NCBI RefSeq assembly: GCF_018320785.1
Contig: NC_054885.1
Span: forward strand, 6,212,921-6,276,920
DNA from: Cheilinus undulatus
Lineage: Eukaryota > Chordata > Actinopteri > Labriformes > Labridae
Reading direction: 5' to 3'
Length of the DNA stretch: 64,000 nt
The position numbers were made by a program, and so were the translations under genes. This document shows, piece after piece, positions 25,859-46,717 of this stretch; position 1 is the stretch's first letter, and the number at the start of each line of letters is the position of its first letter. The notes under the pieces were generated by a model, which was not told the origin of the DNA, did not search any database, and saw nothing but the letters and a program-made list of their open reading frames with translations.

Positions 25859-28800
25859 ATGCTGATCCTCTTGGCTGCCATCTTTGCCGTCCACATTATT
25901 GGCATCATCCTTCTCCTTGTGGCCACCATCGACAATGTAAGGCATCAAATTTTGCTATTTTAAGGCTTATTTACTCAGATGCTATCATACCTTATACACC
26001 CTAGGTTTAAAGCAAAACAGTCGCTACTATTTTAATGATCCATAGTGTTGAAGAATACCAAAAAATAAAAAGAACCTACAGATCTTTGGTCATATTTTTA
26101 ACCTCTGAAAGAAAACTGTCTGGAAGGAGACCAAGTATTGAAACCTGTGGAACACCATTTTTTTTTCCAAAAGATAGATTTCCAATTGTCTTGGCTCTGT
26201 TTGTTAGAAAAAGGATTGTATTAAAGTGTCAGTACTCACATAAAAAAAACAAAGCCTGCAGAGCTTTAGTAATACTTTTAATAAAAATGTGCAGAGAAAA
26301 TGTCTGCTCCTTGTGCAAACTGTTTGAATGCTTTGCATAAGTTTAGTAACAAAAGTGGACCAAATATTGAACCCTGTGGAACACCATTTCTCATGAGGCT
26401 GTCAAAATTTTTCAACACCATTAATCACTTGTTTTATCTATTTTCATAAAAAGTTTACAAAATAAGACTGCCAAGCTTTAGTTATACTTTTAACAAAATG
26501 TTCTAAAAGACTCAGAAACAATGTCTAAATTGCTCAAATGCTTTTGAAAGTGGGCTTAGTATTGAACCCCGTGGAACACCATTTCTAATAGGATTGTCAA
26601 AATCTTAAAAACATAGACATTTTGCAGCACAATGTGTTTTCCAAACAGTTTAACTTCTGTTTTTTTCACCACTATTTTTAATAAGCAATTGCATTAATAG
26701 ATATCAGAGCTTAAAAACTTTACCCTGTAGAGCTTTAGTTATAATTTTTCAATAGCATTCTGCAGGAAGAAATCTCCTGCTTACTATCTAAAAGTCTCAA
26801 ATGCTTTAGAAATATGTTGGCACTAAAAGTGGGACTAGTATTGAATACTGTGAGACACCATTTCTAATAAGATTGTTAAAATTGTAAGTACTTTGGACAT
26901 TTTGTACCATATGTTTCAAGACAGTACACTTTCCATTTTTTACCACTATTTTTAAATAAGCAATTGTGTTAAAAAGTATCAGAACTACAGAAAGTCCCTG
27001 CAGGGCTTGAGTCATACTTTTTAATAAAATTCTGCTAAAAGACAACTCCTGCTCATGATCTGAACTGCAATATGTTGGCACTGAAAATGGGCCTAACGTT
27101 GAACCCTGAGGAACACCATCTCTGATAAGGATGCTACAATTTTAGATACTTTCATAAAAAAAACGTGCGTCTTCAGTTTAATTTTTAACCAAAAGTTTCC
27201 ACATCTAAGAGGTGTAACTTACCTATTTATGCAGTAAAGAAAACATAAAGAATCTTGCTTGCTTTTTTCGCTGATCAACATCGATAATAACCAAAATCTG
27301 GGTTCCTGGGGCTTTTTTATGATATCCTAAAAAGCACCCAAAGCATTAGATTTTCACAAGTATTGCAGTCAAGATTGTGACAGCTTTAATTTACTCATAT
27401 CTGTACAGACAGCCCTCTGCAGACCCCTTGAAGGCAAAAATATAATCCCTTATTTCCTCTGTTGTTTGGGCATTAAAACTGACAGTAATGAAGAGTGATG
27501 TACATCCTGCAGCTGTCACACTGACTCGCTGTCTGACATCACTGTCTCCTCTCTCGGTGGTCGTCTAATCCTCTCAGAGCCACATGTTTAACATTTCTTG
27601 CTGACACGTACTGTTGTCACCCCGTGTCACAGAGTGCCAGACAGGCGGAGTACGAGCTGGTGTAAATATGTGACATTCTTCTTCAGGTGTTGCATACCTG
27701 AGGGAGACTTTAGGAACGCAGCAGTGACAGGTGGATGTGCATTCCTGCCTCAGGTGTTCATACTTTTTACCTGAAACCCCCCCTACCCCTCACCTAAATA
27801 CCTGCAGAGTGCAGACTGAACGCTCACTCCAGATATGTTTACACGCATTCCCTCCATATTTTCTTATCATGGGTTCATTTTAAATCTCTTGCTCTTTGTC
27901 CAGGCAGTTTTGATAATTCCACGGATTAAATAAAAAATACCAAAACCATTTTGTTGCAGATAAACTAAACCAAAAGACCCATATCAGCACTAACCAACAA
28001 AAACAACAAACAATGACACCTGGTTTCCATATCTTGTTTACATAGTTTAAATATCTGTTGGAGTCTGAGCGTTTAGTTCCACGGCCAAGAAGGAAATTCT
28101 TTTGACAAGAAATTGAATCTTTCAACATTAAAACAGCCCATAATTGCTCCTAGATGTTCAGGAATGATTAAACAGAACATTTCAGTTCTTTCTTTCCACA
28201 TAAAAGCCAAAATATGGTCTTAGTTGTAACATTTTGTCTCTCTGTTGCCCCCCTAAGGCCTGGTGGATGACCGACACCATATCCACTGATGTCTGGGGTC
28301 GATGGGTACAGATCAATGGAGTGTGGAACTTCACTGACCTGCCCACGGGATCCCATTACCCAGAAGGTAAGACTTCAAGACTTTTGTACATACAATGATT
28401 CAGCATTATTAACCAGTTTTTACCTAAAAACATCTACAACAGCTTTAATAAATTTTAAAACTTTTGTTAAACTCCTGAGTCTAGGTTTGGAATTTCCCAT
28501 TAGATTTTTTTTAATGAGGAAGTGTCTCCAGAAGTCTTAAAATAAAGTACAAACAGAAGAACATGTGCTGCATTGAAATGCCACTTCAAGGACGAGCATT
28601 ATGTAATAAGAAAGAGGCAGTTTGGTCACGTTGTTTTCCTGCTGATGCTGCATAAAGTCAATCATAATTGGATAATAAAGTAGCACCACAGAGTCTATAA
28701 AACATGGATGTAGTTCCAGTCATGTCACCCATAGGTTTCTGTAGATTGCTGACTCAAACTAACTTTTGATTCGGCAATAAGCTGGAGCAGAGACAGGCCT

Positions 28801-31800
28801 TAAACCTCCTGGCAAACAACCATGACGTGCATACCCATCAGTCAGATTAGCCACACCCATACTGTGCACAACCCTTATCCTTATTAAAATCAAAACTGGT
28901 GCTCTATAAAACAAAATCAACCGCTGCTGACATGAGCTAGTCAGACTAAAATGTTTTTGAACCCAGCTGTAAATGTGTTTATTTCTGCTGGCTTTTAATG
29001 ACTGGGACACTTATGAAACTGCAGTTTTTTGCACTTCCACGTTGACTTCATTTTCCAGTACTTGAGAATGTAAATTGTGTTGCACTTGGTGTGGGGCTAC
29101 CAGATTTTCCAGGGCTCCCAAGCTGCCTCAGGCATGGCTGTGCCTCTCTGAAGTCAGATGCACTGCTTCCAGAAACAGTTTTAGGACCCTCTCTTTCAAT
29201 CCATTTATGATTTCAGTTATAGAAGTTGTGCTTATTTCTTCTAAAACTTAGTTGCCTTCAAATTATCTGTGATTTTCTGCACATATTAAGACTTGCTGTG
29301 CCATCGCCTGTCTGACCTCCACACTAGGACATCTCTTAGTCATTTAAAGCACTGAAAGCATTTTATTAAATCTAACTTTGCATCTTTAAACACAATATTT
29401 ATGCTTAAAAGATCACAATCAAATTTATAGTGACACTTTTAAGAGTTTAAAACTGAGAATTGTAGCTAATCAGTTTCACTAGGGTTGCCAGGTGTCACCT
29501 GGATCCGATTTGATGAATAATAACCAAACAATTGTCATTGCATCCAGATGACACTTAAAAATAAAAAACTCACCCACTTTTAAACCACTGTGAAGTACAT
29601 AAAGAAATAGTAAATAAGTGACTTGTTAAATTACTATTACGTAGATTTTGTTCATCAGAATCTGAATCAAACTAATCGTAAAGTAAATTTAGACTAGATT
29701 CATTCTGGACCTTGTCTTGTTTTCTGTGCAAAACATAAAGAAGGTAAACTTAAAAAATATCAGAAGAAATCTACCAAATCTAGGAGTACTGCTCTCAGGA
29801 GTAGAACTGTTTTGCAGAGCAATGGACTATCCAACAATCCTATTTATTAATAGATTTAATTACTCAATGCCATTATTTACATGTCTTTATTGGAAACTAA
29901 AGCTTTCAGATACTTGAATAAAAACCTAATACTGCTCTTGATGCTCTCCCCTATTTCAGCTCAAAATATTGCATCAAAAAGACAAATGTGTTGCAAAGCT
30001 GGAAGAAATGACTCATGTCTTCATCTTGAATATTATTTTTTTAATTATTTTTTTTTTTGGATCGGTTAGCCCTGTTTTTACAAAAACGGCAACATTTGAT
30101 TTAAAAATCAAACAGAATTGTATTAACATGTTACAGTTGGATTTCTTTTTTCAGACAACTTATTGTAGGAGATGTTTATACCTTGTCATGTTTCGACTGT
30201 CATCTGCAGTCTTCCTCAGAAGTATTAACATGGCATGAATTTGCATGCGTGTGTAAAGAATGAGATGTCCTGACAGGATTTTCAGAAAGCACAGCATCAA
30301 ATCAGCATTTTGATATTTCCTGGGTGTGTCAGTGTGATATTTAACACCCTCCCTGTGTTGCCCTTTCTCTCTCTCTCTGGCTCCCCCTGCAGATTACCTC
30401 CAAGCAGTGCAGGCCAGCTCAATCCTCGCATGTATATTCTCCATCCTCGGCATCTTCGTCTTCGTCGCTCAGCTCTTCACCCTCGAGAAAGGGAAGAGGT
30501 TCACCATCTCTGGCATCTTCCAGTTCCTGGCCTGTGAGTTTATTTGATCCTTTCCTGTCCCTTTTTTTTTAAATATTTTCTCTCGCTGTACCACCATGTG
30601 TCTTTGAATGCTGTCAAAGTTTGTAATATGTGTTTTTGACAGTACAATGTCTGTTAAATTACTTATAAATGACAGTGGAAAGTGCTGAAACTTTAAGCAC
30701 TTAATCCCTCTGTGAAATTGAGAGTGTGGGAGTTTGCGTGCCATCTGAAAACAAGACTTTATCCAGTATTGAGTGTCTAGGACTTCTAGTTGTATTTTAT
30801 AATAGATATTAATGAGCGTGTTCACATGGACTTGGGTATCCCAGTTATAAGCCGTATCCCAGCCTTTACATGCACTCAGAGAAACCTGGTTTCCATACCC
30901 CTGTATGGATGGTAAATAATGTTATGCTGGTTTCTTATAACTAGTGCTGCACTGTTAATCTTATGGCAATTGCAATGTCAGGCTGTGCAATTGCATAACC
31001 TTGTAAAAGGCTGCAATTATTTTTGTATTAAATAGTACTTGAAAGGTTTATAAAAATGCCTGCAGAAAGGCCTTTAGGTTTGCAATGGTGCCACTATTGA
31101 ATTTTCTAGAAGTGCCTTTTTTTGTAAAGGGCATTATTCTCTGCATTTTCTTGCAAGCAGACTCATGATAGCATTTATGTATTACACTGTCCAGTGTAAT
31201 CGCAATTGCACATTATTACCAAATTGGGCAGCACTATATTTAACACTCTTATTTTTTTCAGGCATCTTTAATGTTTATTTTCTACCAAACAAACTGCATT
31301 AAGTTTTAAATGTGAGAAAATGCAACTACTGCAGCTTATCACAGTTTCATCACTGTTAAACCCCAACATACAGTGGCAGATGTGTCATTTTTACTCAGCT
31401 TTAAGACTCAAAATGAACTTTGATGTTCCACAACATGAGCAGCTTGTCTTTGGATCTTCATCCATGCCGCAGCCATGAAAAGACAACATTCCTCGTTATA
31501 CCCAATAAACATTAAGGAGCAATAGTAGAGGCAGGGTAAGAGAGACAGCAAATATTAAACATGTCCTTACCTGTGACTGGTCCCCCATCTTAACTGACAG
31601 TAATATTTAATTCTTTTATCACCAAGTACGACAAAAGTTAGACCATCCTATTGCCACCATTGTTACCATGTTTGTTTTGCTGATACATCACTTGTCAAGG
31701 TTTAGCACTGCTGTCTTGCAGCAGGAAGGTTCTTGGTTAGCATGCTCTCCCTGTGCATGTGTGGGTTCTCTCTGGGTACTCCAGCTTCCTCCCACCACTA

Positions 31801-32988
31801 AAGACATGCTTGCCAGGTTAATTGGTAACTCTAAACTGGCTGTAGGTGTGAGGGTGCCCAGTATTTAAATTCTGGTCAGATCTAAAAGTTTAGTCCCTAA
31901 AACGCACAATTTAAAAATTAAGGATGGACAAATTAGGACATGTCAGTCCTTAAAACACACTTTAAAGTGTAAGGAATGATAATAAATAAAGATAAAGACT
32001 TCAGATGTTGGTCTGTTGGTCCAGCCCTAAACTTCACTACCTTACTTGTTTGTACAGCCAATATTTACAGCTGATATAGACAGTTTTCTATAAGCAAAAT
32101 AGCGGTAGAAATGTTCATATCAGCTGATATCGATATCACGCCAAAATATCCATGCATCCACAAAAATAAGGCTCCTCAAAACTGGTGTCATTTGTAAATA
32201 AGCTGGTTCAAAGATCCAGATCTTTCATGTCAAAGATGGAATCTGGATCCCTATTTTTGAGAGCCCTTGAATATGGATAATCTTTTCTCCACAATCCTCT
32301 ACCACAGGTGCTCCAAACACTGAAGACTCATATTTGATGAACATTAATGTCTTATAGCAGGGCAGACAAAAGGGCCAGCCAGTGAGCAGGTTTCATCTGG
32401 AGAAATGTGGTATTTCAGTGAATATTTACATAACATTTCTGTTAACCAGTACTCCGCACACTGGTCACAAGATCAAATTTCAATCCTGTCATTCAGTGCA
32501 TGTCTTCCTCCCCTACTCTCCCTATATCCTGTCTCATTTCAGCTGTCCTATCAAATTAAAGCTCCCAATAATCTTTCTTTTGGAGTAAAATACCACCACA
32601 AGCACTAGTCGTAGGCCAACATACTGCTAGATTTTGCAGATCTAATGAAGCCAAAGGGGTACCGAATGAATAGCCATTTGGGGGTCAAAGGAGACGATTC
32701 TGGATCTGAAATCATGATATGATGTTTACAACCGGGATACTCAAGTCCATGTAAATGTACTTCTAGAATTATGAGTTTGAAGTTTGAATCCTGTTATCCT
32801 GACGCCCCTGGTCACTTTCCTCTCCAGGCCTGTGCATCATGATCGCAGCCTCCATCTACACAGACCGCTTCCACCTGGACGAGGACAATGGCTGGTACGG
32901 TCACTGCTTCATCCTGGCGTGGATCTCCTTTGCCCTCACGTTCATCTCCTCCATCACTTACTTTGTGTTACGGAAGAAAACCGCATAA
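25859..32988 (+). CDS. emp2: Epithelial membrane protein 2-like (PMP22/EMP/claudin family), 4 coding exons
   Basis: Coding exons are 25859-25936, 28258-28366, 30393-30533 and 32828-32988. All junctions are GT-AG and the phases join to one 162-residue frame ending in TAA. Seen: four hydrophobic segments (about residues 2-22, 66-89, 100-118, 137-157), a short cytoplasmic tail RKKTA, the family-like segments ATIDNAWW (residues 22-29) and [14 protein letters not shown] (110-123), and one N-glycosylation sequon NFT at residue 50. Length matches the roughly 160-residue family. Known for the family: small tetraspan proteins of plasma membrane and caveolae that influence integrin and caveolin trafficking. 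The AWW and IAASIYTDR segments point to EMP2 rather than EMP1, EMP3 or PMP22. Odd: there is no cysteine in extracellular loop 1 (residues 27-62), where mammalian family members have a pair. The start is the first ATG in the second exon, 12 nt after the acceptor. It is convergent with the GSG1-family gene downstream. Confidence 0.9.
26035..27180 (-). repeat. Five-unit degenerate tandem array in emp2 intron, RT-derived
   Basis: A core of the form TATTGAACCCTGTGGAACAC recurs near 26140, 26368, 26563, 26841 and 27099 (spacing about 195-280 bp). It is surrounded by shared blocks (AGCTTTAGTTATA, CTCAAATGCTTT, CACTATTTTTAATAAGCAAT). Read on the minus strand, unit cores give [28 protein letters not shown] and [16 protein letters not shown], the non-LTR reverse-transcriptase motif. 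One unit also gives KAFET about 75 codons earlier, as in a LINE. All units carry stops. Confidence 0.6.
28367..30392. other. emp2 intron between coding exons 2 and 3
   Basis: No repeat with clear ends and no additional exon is recognised. The acceptor region is a good CTCTCTCT polypyrimidine tract. Confidence 0.5.
31710..32150 (+). repeat. Fish interspersed-repeat fragment followed by hAT family A copy 3
   Basis: 31715-31865 contains CTCCAGCTTCCTCCCACC and AGGTTAATTGGTAACTCTAA, a very common fish repeat. 31890-32150 contains GTCAGTCCTTAAAACACAC, GTCTGTTGGTCCAGCCC and ATATCAGCTGATATCGATAT, matching family A at 10.7, 21.8 and 54.9 kb. All lie in the emp2 intron between coding exons 3 and 4. 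Confidence 0.5.
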
Positions 32989-33145
32989 AAACGGGACTCT
33001 AGATTCACCTCCAACCGGCCTTAAAACCTTTAGCTGGATCTACTCTTTCAGCTTAGTCACAGATGGTTCGTTTTTGTCATCAGATTTAAGCTGTGAGCGT
33101 ATTTTCAGCTGCACATAGGAGACCTGTTACCAAATACAAACTTGA

Positions 33146-33184
33146 GTTTGATCGAGTCTGCTTAGTCTGCAGGCTCGATCAAAC
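33146..33184 (+). promoter_or_regulatory. Predicted 3' UTR hairpin 1 of emp2
   Basis: GTTTGATCGAG at 33146-33156 is perfectly complementary to CTCGATCAAAC at 33174-33184, giving an 11-bp stem with a 17-nt loop. It would form in the emp2 transcript. Function is unknown; a protein-binding or stability element is possible. Confidence 0.5.
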
Positions 33185-33224
33185 ACGACGTGCATTTGAG
33201 TTTATTTTCAACCCTGAGTTTGGG

Positions 33225-33306
33225 CAGGAATTACTGAGAGCATCTCAGGATTAAGAATAGTCTAGTTCTGTTTTTAAGATGCTTTTAAAGCTCTCAGTAA
33301 TTCTGC
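33225..33306 (+). promoter_or_regulatory. Predicted long 3' UTR hairpin 2 of emp2
   Basis: GAATTACTGAGAGC at 33228-33241 is the exact reverse complement of GCTCTCAGTAATTC at 33290-33303. With one bulged G the stem extends outward by GC-rich pairs to about 17 bp (33225 to 33306). The loop of about 48 nt can pair partly with itself. It lies 40 bp after hairpin 1. Confidence 0.55.
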
Positions 33307-34034
33307 TTTAGAGAAAACAGGTTGGAAAGTAAAATCTGTGGTCTTTTTTTTCTGTTACGCACATTTATATTAGGATGAGTGTTGGATAAAAAGGGGCGAG
33401 TTTATGATTTTAGTTTTTTGTTTTGTCGTATTTTAATGTTAGTTCATTATTGTTTCTTATATATATCTGCTCTGGATCATGTTAAAAAAGTGCCACTAAC
33501 TCCTAAAAGTCTTAGAATATGACCTGATATGATGTCCTTTGTTGATAAACCTATGCAGTTGTATCTGTGTACATCAACTATATAATGTTGTTTTTTGTTT
33601 GTTTTTTATAATTTACGATCAGAAGAGACAATAAGTGTATAAATTGAATACTTTTCGATGCTGTTATGGCTTTATAAAACCTACTATTGTAAAGCATTTT
33701 TGGACAAAAGTTTTGAGGCCATATTCACAAAAAATTCTTCCTATTTGGAGACAGCCCAACCCAAAAAAGCAGCTTTATATAAATCGAATAATCCATTATC
33801 ATGTCTTCATTCATGAGCATAACTCTTTAATAAAACAGCCTTTTAAAAGCTTCAGTCTTTAATAAATCAGCTGTTTCCACTCCGTGTGACAGAAAGGCGT
33901 CTAATGCCTCGACTTAAGCGTGAGATTTAAACTGTAAATATGTTTTATTTCCCATAATGCTCTTTGTGCCTGATGCTGTTGTATTTTTGCTACCATTATT
34001 TCTCATTATCAACAGTGACAATGATTTTTACAAT

Positions 34035-34062
34035 AATAAAACTTGATTTTCAACCATTTATT
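34035..34062. terminator. Bidirectional poly(A) region between emp2 and the GSG1-family gene
   Basis: The plus strand carries AATAAA at 34035-34040 for emp2. The minus strand carries AATAAA at 34062-34057, 61 bp past the stop of the GSG1-family gene. If cleavage is 10-30 nt downstream of each signal, the two transcripts overlap by a few tens of bases at most. Confidence 0.6.
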
Positions 34063-34122
34063 GAGTTTCTTCTTTTCCACTGAACATGATCTCAAAACGG
34101 TTGTTTTAATCCAGAGGCGGTG

Positions 34123-43579
<9,457 letters not shown>

Positions 43580-44009
43580 GACGAGGAGGGTCAAAGCAGG
43601 GTCGCTGGAGGGACAGAAAGGAAAAACAAATTATACTTCACTCAAAAAACTGGAGTAGAGCATTGTAGAGATTCTATGTGACAATTAGGAACAAAATATT
43701 GCCATCTAATGCATTCTACAAGAGTTAGGCTAAAGCCAGTTAGTAGCTGCAGTAAGTTCGGGTCATAGAGCTCAACAGTGTGGGTAAGAACAAAATCCAT
43801 TCATACCCCCATAAAGGATTTGAATACTAGCCATAAAAATCCAAGATAGACTCACCACAGGCTACAAGAGTGTGAAATGAAGGTAAAAACTTCAGTAGAA
43901 GACACAAGCAGAACTACATTACCCACAATCCCAGATTGTCACAATGATGTTCCCTGATTGGTGGAGCCTGCTGTTGCCATGGCAGCGAACAGTGCCTACA
44001 ATTAGTATT

Positions 44010-45830
44010 TACCCCCATGGATGTTTTTTTCATTTTATAAATCAATCATGGTCAAAACAACTTACCAAAAAAAATACAGAAAAAAAACTTCAATGTCAAA
44101 GTGAGAACAGATTTCTGGAAATTAATGTTAACCAGACAAAAATATGAAAGGTAAAATAAGTGACTGCATAAATATTTACCCCCTTTATAATGATCTAATT
44201 CAACAGAAGTCCTGACACCAATGTCTTGAAGGTCCAGTCACTGGTGAATCAGTATTCATGGCTACCATAACACCACGAAGACAAAAGAACACTCCAAGCA
44301 ACTCAGAGAAAAAGTTATTGAAAAGTATAAGTCCAAGGCACTGAGCATCCCCCAGAGTTCAGTTAAATCCATCATCAAGTAGTGTTGTAGTACTCGAGAA
44401 CGGTCTTGGTCTTGAGACCGGTCTCAGTACCATGTTTTGAATGTCTTGGTCTTTCCTCGGACTTGAGAGCATTTTTACTCAGTCTCGGACTGGCCAAACT
44501 CTGGATTTTCCATTAAGACTGGTTGAGACCAGCACTGATCTGCTATTCTTCGACTTCATTAATGTGATAATAAAGAAAAGCACTTGCTAAAATAACAAAT
44601 AGCTACAAAAACTCTGACATCAGTCCATCTTATTTCTAGTCTGAAATATCTCTGAACACTTTAGGCCACATTCACCTGACAAATCTTGATGAACAACTCA
44701 TTTTCAGAGATTTAAAATAGTTCCAGGCTTGTTGGTGGCTTTACAAGGATTTATTTTTATACGAAAAGTTAGGATTTGAGATTTTTGCATGTTATTCTTT
44801 GAAAGGGTTGCAGACACCTTGTTTTTGTCTGTCAAATTTATTGAAAAGAAAACTAAAACTAAAGAGAGAATTCTCTTTAACTGTTTAATCTTGTCATGGT
44901 TTTTAAAATTGATTTTTATGGTTTTGTCTTGACTGGGTCTCGACCCCCAAAAGTCTTGGTCTTGGCTTTGTCTCAGATAGTGTGGTCTTGAGTACAACAC
45001 CGTCATCAAGAAATGAAGGAATATGTCACGTGTAAATCTGCCTAGATCAGGCCGTCCTCACAAACTGAGTGAGCGTGCAAGAAGGAGTCAAGTGAGAGAG
45101 GACACCAAGACACCTATGACTACTCTGAAGGAGCTCCAAGCTTCTCTGCAGACAATGACTGTTTGCTGGGTTCTTCACCAGTCAAGCTTTATGGGGTAGT
45201 GGCACAGAGAAAGACATTGTTGAAGAAAACTCATACTAAATCTCGACTAAAGTTCACCAAAAGATGAAAACATTTGGGAGACTCCATGGTCAAGTAGAAG
45301 AAAGATTTTTGGTCTGATGAGCCCAAAATGGAGCTTTTTGGCCATCAGAAAAGACACCAAATGCTGCACATCACCACAAACACACCATCCCCACTGTGGA
45401 GCACGGTGGTGGCAGCATCATGCTGTGGGGATGCTTTTCAGCAGCCAGACCTGGGAGGATTGTAAAAGTAGAGGGTAGAATGAATGTGGCAAAATATAAG
45501 AAAATCCCAAGTCTTTGAAAAAGAGCTATACAGAACTGGTTTGAAGACAAGAAGGTGGATGTTCTGTGGCCGAGTCAAAGCTCAGACCTCAATCCAATAG
45601 AGAATTAGTGGCTGGACTTGAAAGGGACTGTTTAAGCTCGATCCCTGTGCAACCAGACAGAGCTTGATGGAGAAAAATTGAGTAAAACTGCAGTGTCCAG
45701 GCGTTTGAGCCTGATTGAGACCTATCCACACAGACTCAGAGCTGTGATTGCAGCCAAAGGTGACTCTACTAAATACTGACTTTAAGGGGGTTAATATTTC
45801 TGCAGTCACTTATTTTGCATGCCACTGTAG
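44010..45830 (+). pseudogene. Decayed Tc1 transposon split by a hAT MITE
   Basis: Plus-strand text matches the 34.6-35.8 kb copy (GGTCCAGTCACTGGTGAATC, CTGCCTAGATCAGGCCGTCC, TGGTGGCAGCATCATGCTGT). Transposase frames are broken. It is interrupted at 44380-45002 by a hAT element. It lies in the 5' UTR intron of the GSG1-family gene. Confidence 0.75.
44380..45002. mobile_element. hAT MITE (623 bp) nested in Tc1, perfect 8-bp TSD
   Basis: The TSD TCATCAAG occurs at 44372-44379 and 45003-45010. The ends TAGTGTTGTAGTACTCGAGA at the left and CGGTGTTGTACTCAAGACCA read inward at the right form imperfect TIRs. Subterminal GAGACCGGTCTC is a 12-bp palindrome. No transposase. Confidence 0.85.
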
Positions 45831-46270
45831 ATATCTGTTTTCACAACTAAGATTTTAATCATTTGGAACGCAGATGGCTAAAAAAAGACATTATTTATTG
45901 TACTCACATGAGTATTTAGTAGTTAAGATGTAAAAAGTGAATAAGAACCTGGTGAAACTTAACACATCTCCATTCTGTGCCACTAAAAATCTGAGCTGTG
46001 TGTTATTAGTTTCCAGGGAGAAGCAGTTCTGAGATGATTAGCGAGGTGTTTGAACAGAGAAGGTGTGTGGGAGGCAGCAGTTTTACATGACTAATCACAT
46101 TTTAAAGAATAAAAAGACTCGGACAGAAAATCAGCAAAGCGGTGATAATTGGTGGGAATACAGCGCTCTTAATCAGGGAAAAATTGCTGTCCAAGTGTTA
46201 AAAACCTTCAAGTACCTCACGTCCAGAAGTGAGTGAAGTAAATTTGAAAAGATAAATGCTGAAAACTTAC

Positions 46271-46400
46271 CTCCCAAAGCCTCTCTTACTTCGTCCTCAG
46301 TTTCCTCATCAGGTGAAGGTAGAAGTTAGCAGAAACATCCGGCCGTGCTCTTCGTCAGACAGTGATGGAGGGTTGTGGCCATCCTACTGACCTGAGAGCA
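46271..46400 (-). other. Probable 5' UTR exon of the GSG1-family gene
   Basis: On the minus strand a donor (GGGAG followed by GTAAGTTTTC, exon end 46271) lies 2.7 kb upstream of the acceptor that opens the start-codon exon. The exon contains short upstream ORFs with stops in each frame, so it is read as 5' UTR. The outer boundary is arbitrary. Confidence 0.45.
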
Positions 46401-46684
46401 GTCTGTATGATCCACACTCACGAGCACATGCTCCCCTCTCCTCTAATCCATCTGATTAAATCCAAATCAGACAACTCTGCTCCATCTGTTTTCATTTTCA
46501 TTCCTAGACTCATTTTCGTCCGTTACATTCACCTTTAATCTCATTTCGTCTGAAGCGTTATTACAGTAAACAACTCTCAGTGGTTTAAAGGGAAAATAAA
46601 CATGACCTTGAAATGTCAGACTACTACATGGACAATATTGCTGTGCACTGATGAATCTCTGCAGCATTTTACAGAGTGGTGGCT

Positions 46685-46698
46685 CCACCAGAGGGCGC
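46685..46698 (+). promoter_or_regulatory. Candidate CTCF site upstream of the GSG1-family gene
   Basis: CCACCAGAGGGCGC fits all 14 positions of CCASYAGRKGGCRS. It lies about 300-400 bp upstream of the presumed first exon. Confidence 0.45.
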
Positions 46699-46717
46699 TC
46701 TCAGAGAGGGTTGGTAA

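Larger units (their letters stand above)
32989..34057 (+). other. emp2: emp2 3' UTR with three AATAAA signals
   Basis: It follows the TAA stop directly. AATAAA occurs at 33829-33834, 33861-33866 and 34035-34040, so alternative cleavage is likely. The last would end the transcript near 34055. Two strong inverted repeats lie at 33146-33184 and 33225-33306 (described separately). The extent is inferred from the signals only. Confidence 0.65.

Noticed and set aside
25568..25948. 126-codon minus-strand ORF across emp2 exon 1
   Set aside because: It is antisense to the conserved emp2 coding exon and its acceptor; no family is recognised.
43580..43604. A start upstream of the ATG at 43579 in the GSG1-family gene
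   Set aside because: It would need a TTG start (43594) just after the splice acceptor. The ATG at 43579 lies in the same frame and leaves a normal N-terminus before TM1.
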